Shown piece by piece: positions 9,906 to 18,225 of a DNA stretch of 43,460 nucleotides; positions within the stretch are counted from its first letter, which is position 1, and each line of letters starts with the position of its first letter. The stretch spans positions 1 to 43,460 of the forward strand of contig BJGL01000013.1 in NCBI GenBank assembly GCA_014190475.1. The letters are read 5' to 3'. Below the pieces are notes generated by a model. The model ran no database searches. It was not told the DNA's origin and saw nothing but the letters and a program-made list of their open reading frames with translations. Made by a program: the position numbers and the translations under genes. The DNA is from Bacteroidota bacterium. Its GTDB lineage: Bacteria; Bacteroidota; Bacteroidia; Chitinophagales; Chitinophagaceae.

Positions 9906-10589
9906 ATGTCCTATACATCCAAGCAATTTGAAGAGGGAGTTGTTTTGCTCGTGGATAAACCACTCGGGTGGACTTCATTTGATGTGATTCGAAAACTTCG
10001 TCATTTGATTCGGATTCGAAAGATTGGACATGCCGGTACGCTGGATCCGCTGGCTACCGGGTTGCTGATTGTATGTACTGGAAAGTTCACCAAACGAATT
10101 AACCAGTATATGGCACAGCAAAAAGAATATACTGGCACCATCACTATTGGAGCTACAACACCCACGTATGATTTGGAGAGTGAACCCACTAATTTTATAG
10201 CAACCGATCATATTACACTTGAAAAAGTTCGATCCATACTGCCACAGTTCACCGGTCCTATTGAACAGATTCCTCCTGCGCACTCGGCTATCAAAGTTGA
10301 TGGCAAGCGTGTCTATGAACTGGCACGCAAAGGAAAGGAGGTGAAATTAGAGCCTCGCTCCGTTCATATTTATTCCTTTGAGGTACTTTCTTTACAGGAC
10401 GCGCAATTGCAATTTCGGGTGGTATGCTCTACGGGTACCTATATTAGAAGTTTGGCAAATGACCTGGGGCAGGCATTGGGATGCGGAGCATATTTAAGTT
10501 CATTACGAAGAACTCGTATTGGCGAATTTGATGTTAGTACAGCACACACCATGGAGTCGTTTGCTGCTAACTTCTCTGTTCAATCTTGA
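9906..10589 (+). CDS. truB: tRNA pseudouridine-55 synthase TruB
   Basis: Makes pseudouridine 55 in the T-loop of tRNAs. The protein is 227 aa from the ATG at 9906, chosen because MSYTSKQFEEGVVLLVDKP matches the usual TruB N-terminus and begins just after the proS stop; the longer frame reads into proS. Catalytic aspartate: GHAGTLDPLATGLL (Asp47). RIRKIGHAG, the KEYTG strand and CSTGTYIRSLANDLG are also conserved. At 227 aa it lacks the full C-terminal PUA domain found in longer TruBs, as is common in this phylum. Its stop is 3 bp from the convergent tamL stop. Confidence 0.96.
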   Translation: MSYTSKQFEEGVVLLVDKPLGWTSFDVIRKLRHLIRIRKIGHAGTLDPLATGLLIVCTGKFTKRINQYMAQQKEYTGTITIGATTPTYDLESEPTNFIATDHITLEKVRSILPQFTGPIEQIPPAHSAIKVDGKRVYELARKGKEVKLEPRSVHIYSFEVLSLQDAQLQFRVVCSTGTYIRSLANDLGQALGCGAYLSSLRRTRIGEFDVSTAHTMESFAANFSVQS

Positions 10590-10592
10590 TTC

Positions 10593-12932
10593 CTACAAAT
10601 TGAAAGGATAATTTATACCCAGTTGGAACTGGTCCATATCCTGTAACCTTGGATAACCAAACCACTTATTTTGATAATTTCGGTTGGCGGGTGAAGGGCT
10701 GGGGTCTTTGGCTTTGAGCGAATAGTCTAACCTGATTACAAAATAGGTGAAATCCAATCGTAGTCCTGTTCCAACGCCAACGGCAAGATCCTTACCTAGT
10801 CTTTGCAATGAAAAGATTTCCTCAGCAGTTCTTCCAGTCGCTTTTTTTAAGTACCAGATATTGCCTACATCTGCAAATACGGCTCCATTCACCTGCATAC
10901 CGGCTATGTTGAACCAAGGGAATCTAAACTCGATATTTCCTTCCAATTGTAAATCTCCGTAGCGCTCCGGTAATCCTTTATTGCCATATTCCTGGATGGA
11001 AGAACCGGGTCCTAGCTTTCGGAGACCCCAGGCCCGCATACTGTTGGGACCTCCAGCAAAATACTGCCTGTACAGTGGTAAATTAAATCGATTAACGGGA
11101 TTTCTGGTTTGATCAAACGCATAACCCGCTCCTGCAAAAAAGCGAAGCGCCAGAGCAGTTTTTTTAAATGAATATTTTGTTGACAAATCCAAATCAACCT
11201 TTATAAACCGAAACAGATTGCTGTCTAGCAAGGGGCTTCTGATAAAGCCGCTCAGTAATCCTGATTCTTCAATATTCAAACGAACATTGCGGACTTGATT
11301 GGCTTTTTGGCGGGAGTAAAATAACCCTGCACTACCCGAAATAATCAATCCATCCACAAAAATATTTTTTAACAGGGCATTACTATCTATCAGCTCCAGC
11401 AATTTTGCTCTTCGGGCTATGGCGTTGTATTCGATGTTTGGAATCCGAATTGTGTAGAGTGTATTCTTATATCGAAAGTCATATCCCCAGGCGGCACTGT
11501 AAGAGGATAGGTTGAATAATTCCCTGCGTTCCGTATTAGAAATATTAAAGGCCAGAATAGAACGAGCATGTTGCCGCAAATCAGCAGGTAAACCGGAAAA
11601 GCGCGGGAGCAGACCAGGAAAAACTAAATTATGCGTCAGCGCAATTTGTCTTGTTTGTATAAAATTGACGTCAGCAATCGTATCTCTTCCAATCTCCACA
11701 CCCAGCCGCAGATTGGTGGTAGATTGGATGGACCGACGAAATAAATTTCTATTTTGAAATCCAACATTCAACGCCACGCCAAACAAAGTACCCGCCAATA
11801 AGCTTTGATTACTGCTGCCTTCCAGATTAGCGAAGCTGGTGTATTTCCGGGCAGGGGTTAACTTGATAAGAATATCGGTGGTGTCTTCATTTTTTCGGGG
11901 AATGGTTTCCAGGTTCACGAGTCGCCAACCACCCATTGCGTTCAATTGATTGAGTGTTTTAAAGTAGTTGCGTTGATCATACACCTGCCCCCTTTTGAAA
12001 TGAATCTTATCTCGAAAAATATGATCGTTGAAAACTGGACGAAAACGCTGTAGCTGAATTCCATTTTGAAATACCTGTGTAGTTTTAAGTCCAGTCGTAT
12101 CAGAAGTGAAGTCAGGGTAGAGGGTGATGTTCCCCACTTTATATTGTGTAAGTTTTTCCTTTGCTGTTTCAGGACGTAACCGAATTTCAAGATTTGCAGT
12201 AGGAGTGGTGCTACGCTCGCGAACCTGTTGAAATACTTTTAGTTGTTCTAAGGGGTCGGCAATGGGTTTCAGTAAGGCAAGGTCAAGGGTGTCCCAAATG
12301 CCCACCAAGTCGTCTCGGGTTAAGCGCAGGTATCCATTATTTCTGTAGTGATCTATCAATCGGTCTAGTTCGTCCGCAATTATGCCCTTAGCAAACGGGT
12401 CGCCTGTTTTGATTTTTGCCGCAGCCTTATTTTCTAATGTGAGTTGTTGAAGTGTAGCATCCTGGAGATGGTAAGCGATGGAATCCAATAAAAAGGGATT
12501 CCCGGGATGAATGAAAAAATTTACGGTAGTCCGGATTTGATTTTTATTAATCACCGTCAGGGTAGTATCATACCAAACTTTATCTCTAAAATATCCAAGC
12601 GAGCCCAAGAGCGCATGCATATAAGCCACAGACTGGTTCGCATAACTGGTGTCAAATACCGGGGGCTTACGGAGCGTGCTATAAAAAAGTTTGGAAACAG
12701 TTCTGGATCGTAAGCTGTCGTCTAATTGTCCTTTTAAGCGGGTTTGCAATAATTCTCTTTGTTCTTTTGGAACACTCCCATCTACTTTTATAGTAGTTTT
12801 GAAAACAAAGGGTTTTCCAATCGGATAATTCCGAGGGATTGTGCCACAACCATAAAGTAGAAAACTGATTATAAATAGAAGCAATACCGGGTGTTGTATA
12901 GAAACCAATAAATACCGGAACTGTTGCTTCAC
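10593..12932 (-). CDS. tamL: TamL: lipoprotein TamA-like Omp85 protein
   Basis: A 779-aa Omp85/D15-type protein: periplasmic POTRA-like repeats, then a 16-strand-like barrel (roughly the C-terminal 400 residues) ending in QLGINYPFNL. The barrel has the family signature region YFAGGPNSMRAWGLRKLGPG (G-x-S-x-RG-like). Unlike proteobacterial TamA it has a lipoprotein signal, lipobox LLYGC with Cys29, the hallmark of Bacteroidota TamL. It is expected to work with TamB in outer-membrane assembly or lipid traffic. The start is GTG at 12932; no upstream ATG is possible because the divergent methyltransferase gene begins 14 bp away. Confidence 0.88.
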   Translation of the reverse strand: MKQQFRYLLVSIQHPVLLLFIISFLLYGCGTIPRNYPIGKPFVFKTTIKVDGSVPKEQRELLQTRLKGQLDDSLRSRTVSKLFYSTLRKPPVFDTSYANQSVAYMHALLGSLGYFRDKVWYDTTLTVINKNQIRTTVNFFIHPGNPFLLDSIAYHLQDATLQQLTLENKAAAKIKTGDPFAKGIIADELDRLIDHYRNNGYLRLTRDDLVGIWDTLDLALLKPIADPLEQLKVFQQVRERSTTPTANLEIRLRPETAKEKLTQYKVGNITLYPDFTSDTTGLKTTQVFQNGIQLQRFRPVFNDHIFRDKIHFKRGQVYDQRNYFKTLNQLNAMGGWRLVNLETIPRKNEDTTDILIKLTPARKYTSFANLEGSSNQSLLAGTLFGVALNVGFQNRNLFRRSIQSTTNLRLGVEIGRDTIADVNFIQTRQIALTHNLVFPGLLPRFSGLPADLRQHARSILAFNISNTERRELFNLSSYSAAWGYDFRYKNTLYTIRIPNIEYNAIARRAKLLELIDSNALLKNIFVDGLIISGSAGLFYSRQKANQVRNVRLNIEESGLLSGFIRSPLLDSNLFRFIKVDLDLSTKYSFKKTALALRFFAGAGYAFDQTRNPVNRFNLPLYRQYFAGGPNSMRAWGLRKLGPGSSIQEYGNKGLPERYGDLQLEGNIEFRFPWFNIAGMQVNGAVFADVGNIWYLKKATGRTAEEIFSLQRLGKDLAVGVGTGLRLDFTYFVIRLDYSLKAKDPSPSPANRNYQNKWFGYPRLQDMDQFQLGINYPFNL

Positions 12933-12946
12933 AATGTGCTAGAATT

Positions 12947-13675
12947 ATGATTACAAAATCAGTAGTCAAAGATATCCAAAGTTTAGCCGATAAGAAATAC
13001 AGGGATCACACGGGGCTTTTCGTGTCAGAGGGACCTAAATTAGTTCAAGAACTGTTACGGGATTGTCCGCAAGCCATCAAGCATATTTATGCTGTTGAAA
13101 GCTGGATACATCAACATAGAAATATTGATTCCTCCATCCAGGTTACGGCCGTAACTCCACAGGAATTGGAGCGAATTTCCCAGCTAACTAGTTCGCATGA
13201 AGTACTCGCTGTGGTCTCAAAGTTTACTGTCAGGCCCTTACAAGTTGAGCAAGGATTGACTTTAGTTTGTTGTGGCATACAGGACCCTGGAAATTTCGGC
13301 ACAATTTTACGCACGGCTGACTGGTTTGGTGTTCAGCAATTGGTTTGTAGTCCTGATACGGTGGATGTATATAATCCCAAGGTAGTACAGGCTACGATGG
13401 GTAGCATTGCTCGATTACAGATCCATTATCTAGATCTGAAGCCATGGATCTTGCATCAACAAGTCCCCATCTATGCAGCGATGTTGAATGGAAAGTCGGT
13501 GTATGAGTTAAAGCGTCCACAACAGGGGATCTTGCTAATAGGAAATGAGGCAAAGGGAGTTCCCGAATCGTTACTTACGAAAAATGTAATAGGAGTCACA
13601 ATTCCAAAAATCGGAGAGGCGGAGTCATTGAACGCAGCAGTAGCGACCGGAATACTACTTTCCTGGCTTAGTTGA
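12947..13675 (+). CDS. TrmH/SpoU-family RNA 2'-O-methyltransferase
   Basis: SPOUT-class SAM-dependent RNA ribose methyltransferase, 242 aa. An N-terminal SpoU substrate-binding domain (residues ~1-85, KYRDHTGLFVSEGPKLVQEL) is followed by the knotted catalytic domain with all three motifs: QDPGNFGTILRTADWFG, LLIGNEAKGVPE and IPKIGEAESLNAAVATGILL. The arginine and glutamate of motifs 1 and 2 are intact. Whether the target is 23S rRNA (RlmB-like) or tRNA cannot be read from the sequence. It is divergent from tamL with only 14 bp between the starts, and its stop overlaps the LolC/E-like stop by 8 bp. Confidence 0.92.
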   Translation: MITKSVVKDIQSLADKKYRDHTGLFVSEGPKLVQELLRDCPQAIKHIYAVESWIHQHRNIDSSIQVTAVTPQELERISQLTSSHEVLAVVSKFTVRPLQVEQGLTLVCCGIQDPGNFGTILRTADWFGVQQLVCSPDTVDVYNPKVVQATMGSIARLQIHYLDLKPWILHQQVPIYAAMLNGKSVYELKRPQQGILLIGNEAKGVPESLLTKNVIGVTIPKIGEAESLNAAVATGILLSWLS

Positions 13676-14903
13676 AACGAATCGCGCGCAGTGGGCTGAT
13701 TTTTTTTACCAATAATGAAGGTAATAGAAGAACAAGAAAGCTAATTACTAAGGTCCCACCCATTACGCCCAGCACATGCAGTAATTTAATTTTTACGGCT
13801 ACCGTATCTATATAATAGGCACTAGGGTCTAATCGAATAAAGGAAGTGGTTGATTGTAGCCAAAGAAGTCCTAGGGCCAGTAGTGTACCAACGATTATTC
13901 CTCCTGTTGTAAAAAGTAGGCCAAAGCGAATAAAAATTTGTTGAATCAATTGGTTGCTTGATCCCATTGCTTTTAGTATACCAATCATCGGGATACGTTC
14001 TAATACCAATACTAGCAAACAGGTTAATAAATTGACCAGCGCTACAATTGTCATAAATGCCAGTAATACATTTCTGGTAACAACCTGCATATTGAGCCAG
14101 TCAAACAGTTGAGGAGCCACATCCCGGGTGGTGAGTGCATCCCAGGTTGGAGGAAATAAATCGGATTCAAATAGTTGATGCGCAGTTTGAGCAGTCAGAT
14201 TGGGGTTTTTCAAGTAAATCTCATATCCGCCAATCTGATCACTTTCCCAGCCAGTCATTGGAGCTATCATTTTTAGGTCTCCAACCGCAAAAAGTCGATC
14301 ATATTCTTCAATCCCTGTTTGATAGAGGCCTGCAATCATCACTTTGCGGGCACGCGGGGCTTGGCCAACTTGTGTAAAGTATAATACAACGGAATCTCCC
14401 GGCTGAATACTAAGTCGGTTGGCATGATAGGTAGATAGCAAGATCTCCCTGGAAAAAGAAGGGCTCTTGAATTGAGGCAGTCTGCCTTTTTTTACAAACT
14501 GTTGATATGAATTCCAATGGGGGCCTGCATCCATTCCTTTTAGTAGAACCCCCTCCAGCGAGGATCGGGTTTTGAGAAGGGCATATTGGTTTACAAACGG
14601 ATGGATAGATTTTACATTGGGATGATTTTGTATTCTCTCTTCAAAGGCTGCATTCCGCTGTAAGGGGATTTCTCTAACACGCACCGATTTGTCTGCTTGT
14701 TTTTCCTGAATACGAACATGCCCCCAGAACCCAACGATTTTGTTTTCTATGGCATTTTGAAAGCCAGTTGCCAAGGCCAGGGTAATAATCATCACAGCAA
14801 CACTCAAGGCGGTAGCAGTAAAAGAGAGACGAAGAATAAAGCGGGAGAAGCTTTGCTGTTTGCTTTGGGCAATTCGGTTGGCTAAAAATCGAGCTATTTT
14901 CAT
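13668..14903 (-). CDS. LolC/LolE-like ABC transporter permease
   Basis: A 411-aa MacB/FtsX-family permease: one N-terminal transmembrane helix (residues ~25-50), a ~220-residue periplasmic MacB_PCD domain, then three C-terminal helices with the FtsX signature around residues 270-400 (LERIPMIGILKAMGSSNQLI). The start MKIARFLANRIA and the C-terminal KKISPLRAIRFN are typical of the LolC/E lipoprotein-release group, which lifts lipoproteins off the inner membrane with the ATPase LolD. No LolD-like ATPase is in the window, so the exact role is inferred. Overlaps the convergent methyltransferase gene by 8 bp. Confidence 0.85.
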   Translation of the reverse strand: MKIARFLANRIAQSKQQSFSRFILRLSFTATALSVAVMIITLALATGFQNAIENKIVGFWGHVRIQEKQADKSVRVREIPLQRNAAFEERIQNHPNVKSIHPFVNQYALLKTRSSLEGVLLKGMDAGPHWNSYQQFVKKGRLPQFKSPSFSREILLSTYHANRLSIQPGDSVVLYFTQVGQAPRARKVMIAGLYQTGIEEYDRLFAVGDLKMIAPMTGWESDQIGGYEIYLKNPNLTAQTAHQLFESDLFPPTWDALTTRDVAPQLFDWLNMQVVTRNVLLAFMTIVALVNLLTCLLVLVLERIPMIGILKAMGSSNQLIQQIFIRFGLLFTTGGIIVGTLLALGLLWLQSTTSFIRLDPSAYYIDTVAVKIKLLHVLGVMGGTLVISFLVLLLPSLLVKKISPLRAIRFN

Positions 14904-14913
14904 ACTTTGCCCT

Positions 14914-16206
14914 ATGCGGCAACTCGAATTTACAATCTTCCCCCTTATTTATTGCTTGGTAGTTTGGCTCCCGGCCAATGCGCAAACCCCCGATCAGATT
15001 TTTCGAACCTCCATACAGACTGTTAAGTTGCATAAAGCGGGAGACCCGCGCGCTTATCCTTTATTGGTATTAGGTGAGCGAGAGCAATTGGAATTACATT
15101 TTGACGATCTGGATGCTGACATAAAAAATTATTATTACACTTTTCAGCTGTGTAATGCAGACTGGACGCCTGCTTCTTTGCAACCATTTGATTATTTACG
15201 AGGTTTTTTAACCAATCGTATTCGTAATTACCGACCCTCTTCTCTTACTCAAATTCGATATACCCACTATCAAGCCATGCTCCCTGAATCAGGAAGCGGT
15301 CCTACTCGTGCCGGTAATTATCTATTAAAAGTTTTTTTGAATGATGATACCACGCAATTGGTTTTTACACGCCGTGTGTTGGTAGCTTCAAAAAAAGTGT
15401 CCATCTCTGCGCAGGTCAGACAACCATTCGATGGGCAACTTTTACGAACACATCATCAATTGCAAATCGGAGTTACACCGGTACAAGCATCAGGGGGACA
15501 ATTTACACCCACTGAGTTGAATGTCTGGTTATTGCAAAACCGCAATTGGTTAACGGCAAAAGTGCAACGAACACCTACCATTTTTCGCGGGAATTATTTT
15601 GAGTACACGGACCAAAGTTTTTCGCTATTTCCAGCAGGTCAAGAGTGGCGTTGGGTGGACTTGCGTAGTTTTCGATTGCGAAGTGAACGCATAGCCCGCA
15701 TTGAAGATAGTGATAGCGCAGCCCGGGTAGATATTTGGATTAATCCGGATTATCCTCGGGAAGGGAAAATGAGTTTATTGAATCGGGATATAAATGGAAC
15801 GTACGTTGTGGAAAGTCGAGATAATCCAAATGCACAGTGGCAAGGAGAGTATGCGTGGGTACACTTTACTTTTAATCCTAGCGGCGGACGTGCCATACCC
15901 GGAAAGTCTGTTTATTTATTTGGGGAGCTCACTAATTATTTGCTGGATTCTACCAGTAAAATGAAATATGACGCTGTGCGGGGGGTCTATACAAAGTCCT
16001 GTTTATTAAAACAGGGGTATTATAATTATCAGTATGTAACTGCCGATGAGCTGGATATTAAGCCAACACCTGCCACACAATTGACGGAAGGAGATTATTG
16101 GGGTACGGAAAACGAATACCTGGTCTTGGTCTATGTGCGCCCTGTTGGTAGTAGAGCTGACGAATTGGTAGGGTATGCGTGGGTGCGTTCTGCTTTTCAG
16201 CAATGA
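14914..16206 (+). CDS. Type IX secretion system Plug protein (DUF5103)
   Basis: A 430-aa exported protein matching the former DUF5103 family, now the T9SS Plug. This protein closes the periplasmic end of the SprA translocon when it is not engaged with PorV and cargo. Recognisable landmarks: SIQTVKLHKAGDPRAYPLLV, the stretch LELHFDDLDADIKNYYYTFQ, ADWTPASLQPFDYLRGF and a C-terminal EYLVLVYVRP strand. I place the start at ATG 14914 (MRQLEFTIFPLIYCLVVW, signal peptide ending ANAQ); the longer frame would overlap the divergent permease gene. Only 10 bp separate the two starts. Together with the type-B cargo and PorP/SprF genes at 33-37 kb it indicates a T9SS. Confidence 0.88.
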   Translation: MRQLEFTIFPLIYCLVVWLPANAQTPDQIFRTSIQTVKLHKAGDPRAYPLLVLGEREQLELHFDDLDADIKNYYYTFQLCNADWTPASLQPFDYLRGFLTNRIRNYRPSSLTQIRYTHYQAMLPESGSGPTRAGNYLLKVFLNDDTTQLVFTRRVLVASKKVSISAQVRQPFDGQLLRTHHQLQIGVTPVQASGGQFTPTELNVWLLQNRNWLTAKVQRTPTIFRGNYFEYTDQSFSLFPAGQEWRWVDLRSFRLRSERIARIEDSDSAARVDIWINPDYPREGKMSLLNRDINGTYVVESRDNPNAQWQGEYAWVHFTFNPSGGRAIPGKSVYLFGELTNYLLDSTSKMKYDAVRGVYTKSCLLKQGYYNYQYVTADELDIKPTPATQLTEGDYWGTENEYLVLVYVRPVGSRADELVGYAWVRSAFQQ

Positions 16207-16218
16207 GGGAATATTCAT

Positions 16219-16226
16219 TAAATTTG
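16219..16226 (+). promoter_or_regulatory. -7 box of the SRP RNA promoter
   Basis: TAAATTTG matches the Bacteroidota -7 consensus TAnnTTTG exactly and ends 4 nt before the first paired base of the SRP RNA at 16231, so RNA start and promoter agree. No clear TTG is visible at the -33 position. Confidence 0.7.
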
Positions 16227-16230
16227 TACC

Positions 16231-16324
16231 GGCAGGTCTTACACGACCAGCTCCTGCTGAACCCTCCCAGGGCCGGAAGGCAGCAAGAGTAAGTGGTTGA
16301 GCGGTGCGATGTAATAAGCCTGCC
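16231..16324 (+). ncRNA. ffs: Signal recognition particle RNA (4.5S-like, small bacterial type)
   Basis: About 94 nt. The universal SRP domain IV is present: GCCGGAAGGCAGCAAG with a GGAA tetraloop (around 16272-16285) and the opposing asymmetric-loop strand GCTGAACCCTCCCAGG. The outer stem closes GGCAGG (16231-16236) with CCTGCC (16319-16324), and ACCAGCTC pairs with GAGTGGTT-like sequence further in. No Alu domain, so it is the short hairpin type. It binds Ffh and directs ribosomes making membrane proteins to FtsY/SecYEG/YidC. The closing stem is followed by a T run (16326-16331) that probably ends transcription just before the aldolase gene. Confidence 0.93.
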
Positions 16325-16354
16325 ATTTTTTATTTAAAACATTTAACCACCTAT

Positions 16355-17011
16355 ATGAAATTCTTCATTGACACGGCCAACCTCGCACAAATTAAAGAAG
16401 CGTATGAATTAGGTATTCTGGATGGCGTTACCACCAATCCCTCTCTTATGGCTAAGGAGGGTATCAAGGGTGAAAAGGCAATCATGGATCATTACCGTAC
16501 TATTTGTGAAATGGTGGAGGGAGATATCAGCGCTGAAGTGATCAGCACAGACTTTGCCGGCATTGTGGAAGAAGGAAAAAAATTAGCGGCCATTCACCCT
16601 AACATTGTGGTGAAAGTTCCCATGATCAAGGACGGAATTAAAGCAATTAAGTGGTTTACGGATAATGGAATCAGAACTAATTGTACGTTAGTTTTTTCAG
16701 CAGGTCAAGCCATCTTAGCGGCTAAAGCGGGGGCTACCTATTTATCTCCCTTTATTGGACGTTTGGATGATAGTAATTGGGATGGGGTAGAGTTGATTGC
16801 ACAAATTGCACAGATTTATGGTGTACAGGGTTTCAAAACTCAAATTCTTGCAGCTTCTATTCGTACACCCTTGCATATCGTGAAATGTGCAGAAGCGGGA
16901 GCAGATGTTTGCACTTGTCCCTTGGATTCTATTCTAGGTTTGTTAAAGCATCCCCTGACTGATATCGGACTTGCGAAATTCTTAGAGGATGCCAAGAAAA
17001 CTATGGGCTAA
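16355..17011 (+). CDS. Fructose-6-phosphate aldolase-like transaldolase (TalC/FSA family)
   Basis: A 218-aa single-domain TIM-barrel class I aldolase. The Schiff-base lysine is Lys87 in HPNIVVKVPM; other family marks are MKFFIDTANLAQIKEAYELG (Asp6), GVTTNPSLMAKEG, TLVFSAGQAILAAKAGATY and SPFIGRLDD. Members of this short family act either as transaldolase (pentose phosphate pathway) or as fructose-6-phosphate aldolase. In organisms without a long transaldolase the former is usual, and I favour that, but the sequence alone does not decide. ATG 16355 fits the family start; the longer frame runs into the SRP RNA. The dipeptidase ATG overlaps its TAA by one base. Confidence 0.93.
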   Translation: MKFFIDTANLAQIKEAYELGILDGVTTNPSLMAKEGIKGEKAIMDHYRTICEMVEGDISAEVISTDFAGIVEEGKKLAAIHPNIVVKVPMIKDGIKAIKWFTDNGIRTNCTLVFSAGQAILAAKAGATYLSPFIGRLDDSNWDGVELIAQIAQIYGVQGFKTQILAASIRTPLHIVKCAEAGADVCTCPLDSILGLLKHPLTDIGLAKFLEDAKKTMG

Positions 17012-18225
17012 TGTATTCTTTATTAAAAAAGTATAGACAGCAACTATTGCTGTCTTTTTTTCTAGTTCTCATTTCATCGATTGGTTTCAGTCAATCCGTT
17101 AATTCGGTTCATCGTAAAGCCATCTTAGTTGATACACACAACGATTGTCTAAGTGGACAAGTGTTAGAGGGGAGGGATATTAGTGTGTTGCTGACAAAGG
17201 GGCACAGTGATTATGTTCGTTGGAAGCGCGGCGGTGTAGATATTCAATTCTTCTCGGTTTTTACAGGGGAAACTCCTCGAAAAAAAGAAGGGTTCTATCA
17301 AGACGCATTACAGGAAATTGATTCCTTGAATCGGATCATCTTGCGTCATCCAGATAAATTTGATTTTGCTACCGGTTATCAAGAAGCGCGAAAAAAAGTG
17401 CATCGAAATAAATTGGTGGCCATGATTGGTGTAGAAGGAGGGCATATGATAGAATCAGACTTAGCCAAGTTAGATTCACTGATCGCAAAAGGGATGTCTT
17501 ATCTTACATTGACGTGGAATAATAGTCATGATTGGGCTACCAGTGCGATGGACGAGTCAGGGGCGGGCAAGCCGTTGGTCACAAAAGGACTCAATGATTT
17601 TGGTAAACAAGTTGTACGCCGGCTTAATGACGCAGGGGTAATGGTGGATCTTTCACATGTGGGCGAACAAACTTTTTATGATGCCTTGGAAGTAACTACC
17701 AAGCCTGTATTGTTGACCCACAGTTCCGTTTGGAGCATTTGTCCCGTTTTTAGAAATGTAAAAGACCAACAGATCAAGGCCGTTGCTAAAAATGGTGGAG
17801 TTATTTGTATCAACTTCTATCCGGCATTCATTAGTAAGTCTTTCGTGGATGCAAAAAAATATTGGGAAGGTCCTGGAAAAGACTCCATACGTGCAGCCTT
17901 ACAACAATTACCTGAATACCGCGGGGAGACGGAATCGCTCAATCAGCGCCTCAGCTTTTTGGTGCAGCAGCAATTGGATAAAAGCTTGCCAGGAATTAAA
18001 GAAGTGGTTGATCATATTGATTACGTAGCCAAATTGGTAGGGGTGGATCACGTAGGGATCGGTGCCGATTATGATGGAATTGGATTTGTTCCCAAGGGAC
18101 TTGAAGATGTTAGCACCTACCCGCAAATCACTGCAGAATTAAAACGCCGAGGATATTCCAATCAAGCGTTGAAAAAAATCCTCGGCGGTAATGTATTGCG
18201 TGTATTAAAGGCTAATCGTCCTTAA
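17011..18225 (+). CDS. Exported M19-family (renal) dipeptidase
   Basis: Membrane-dipeptidase family zinc enzyme, 404 aa, cleaving dipeptides including those with a C-terminal D-residue. Signal peptide at residues 1-28 ends ...SIGFSQ, so it is periplasmic. Metal ligands follow the family pattern: DTHNDCLSG (His/Asp), IGVEGGHM (bridging Glu), VDLSHVGEQT and LLTHSSVW (His), and VGIGADYDG (Asp). Its ATG shares a base with the preceding aldolase stop (TAATG), implying translational coupling. Its stop overlaps the convergent glnN stop by 4 bp. Confidence 0.93.
   Translation: MYSLLKKYRQQLLLSFFLVLISSIGFSQSVNSVHRKAILVDTHNDCLSGQVLEGRDISVLLTKGHSDYVRWKRGGVDIQFFSVFTGETPRKKEGFYQDALQEIDSLNRIILRHPDKFDFATGYQEARKKVHRNKLVAMIGVEGGHMIESDLAKLDSLIAKGMSYLTLTWNNSHDWATSAMDESGAGKPLVTKGLNDFGKQVVRRLNDAGVMVDLSHVGEQTFYDALEVTTKPVLLTHSSVWSICPVFRNVKDQQIKAVAKNGGVICINFYPAFISKSFVDAKKYWEGPGKDSIRAALQQLPEYRGETESLNQRLSFLVQQQLDKSLPGIKEVVDHIDYVAKLVGVDHVGIGADYDGIGFVPKGLEDVSTYPQITAELKRRGYSNQALKKILGGNVLRVLKANRP

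Noticed and set aside
14674-15033. 119-codon open frame on the - strand spanning the permease/Plug divergent junction
   Set aside because: Overlaps the beginnings of two convincing genes in other frames and shows no protein-like pattern.
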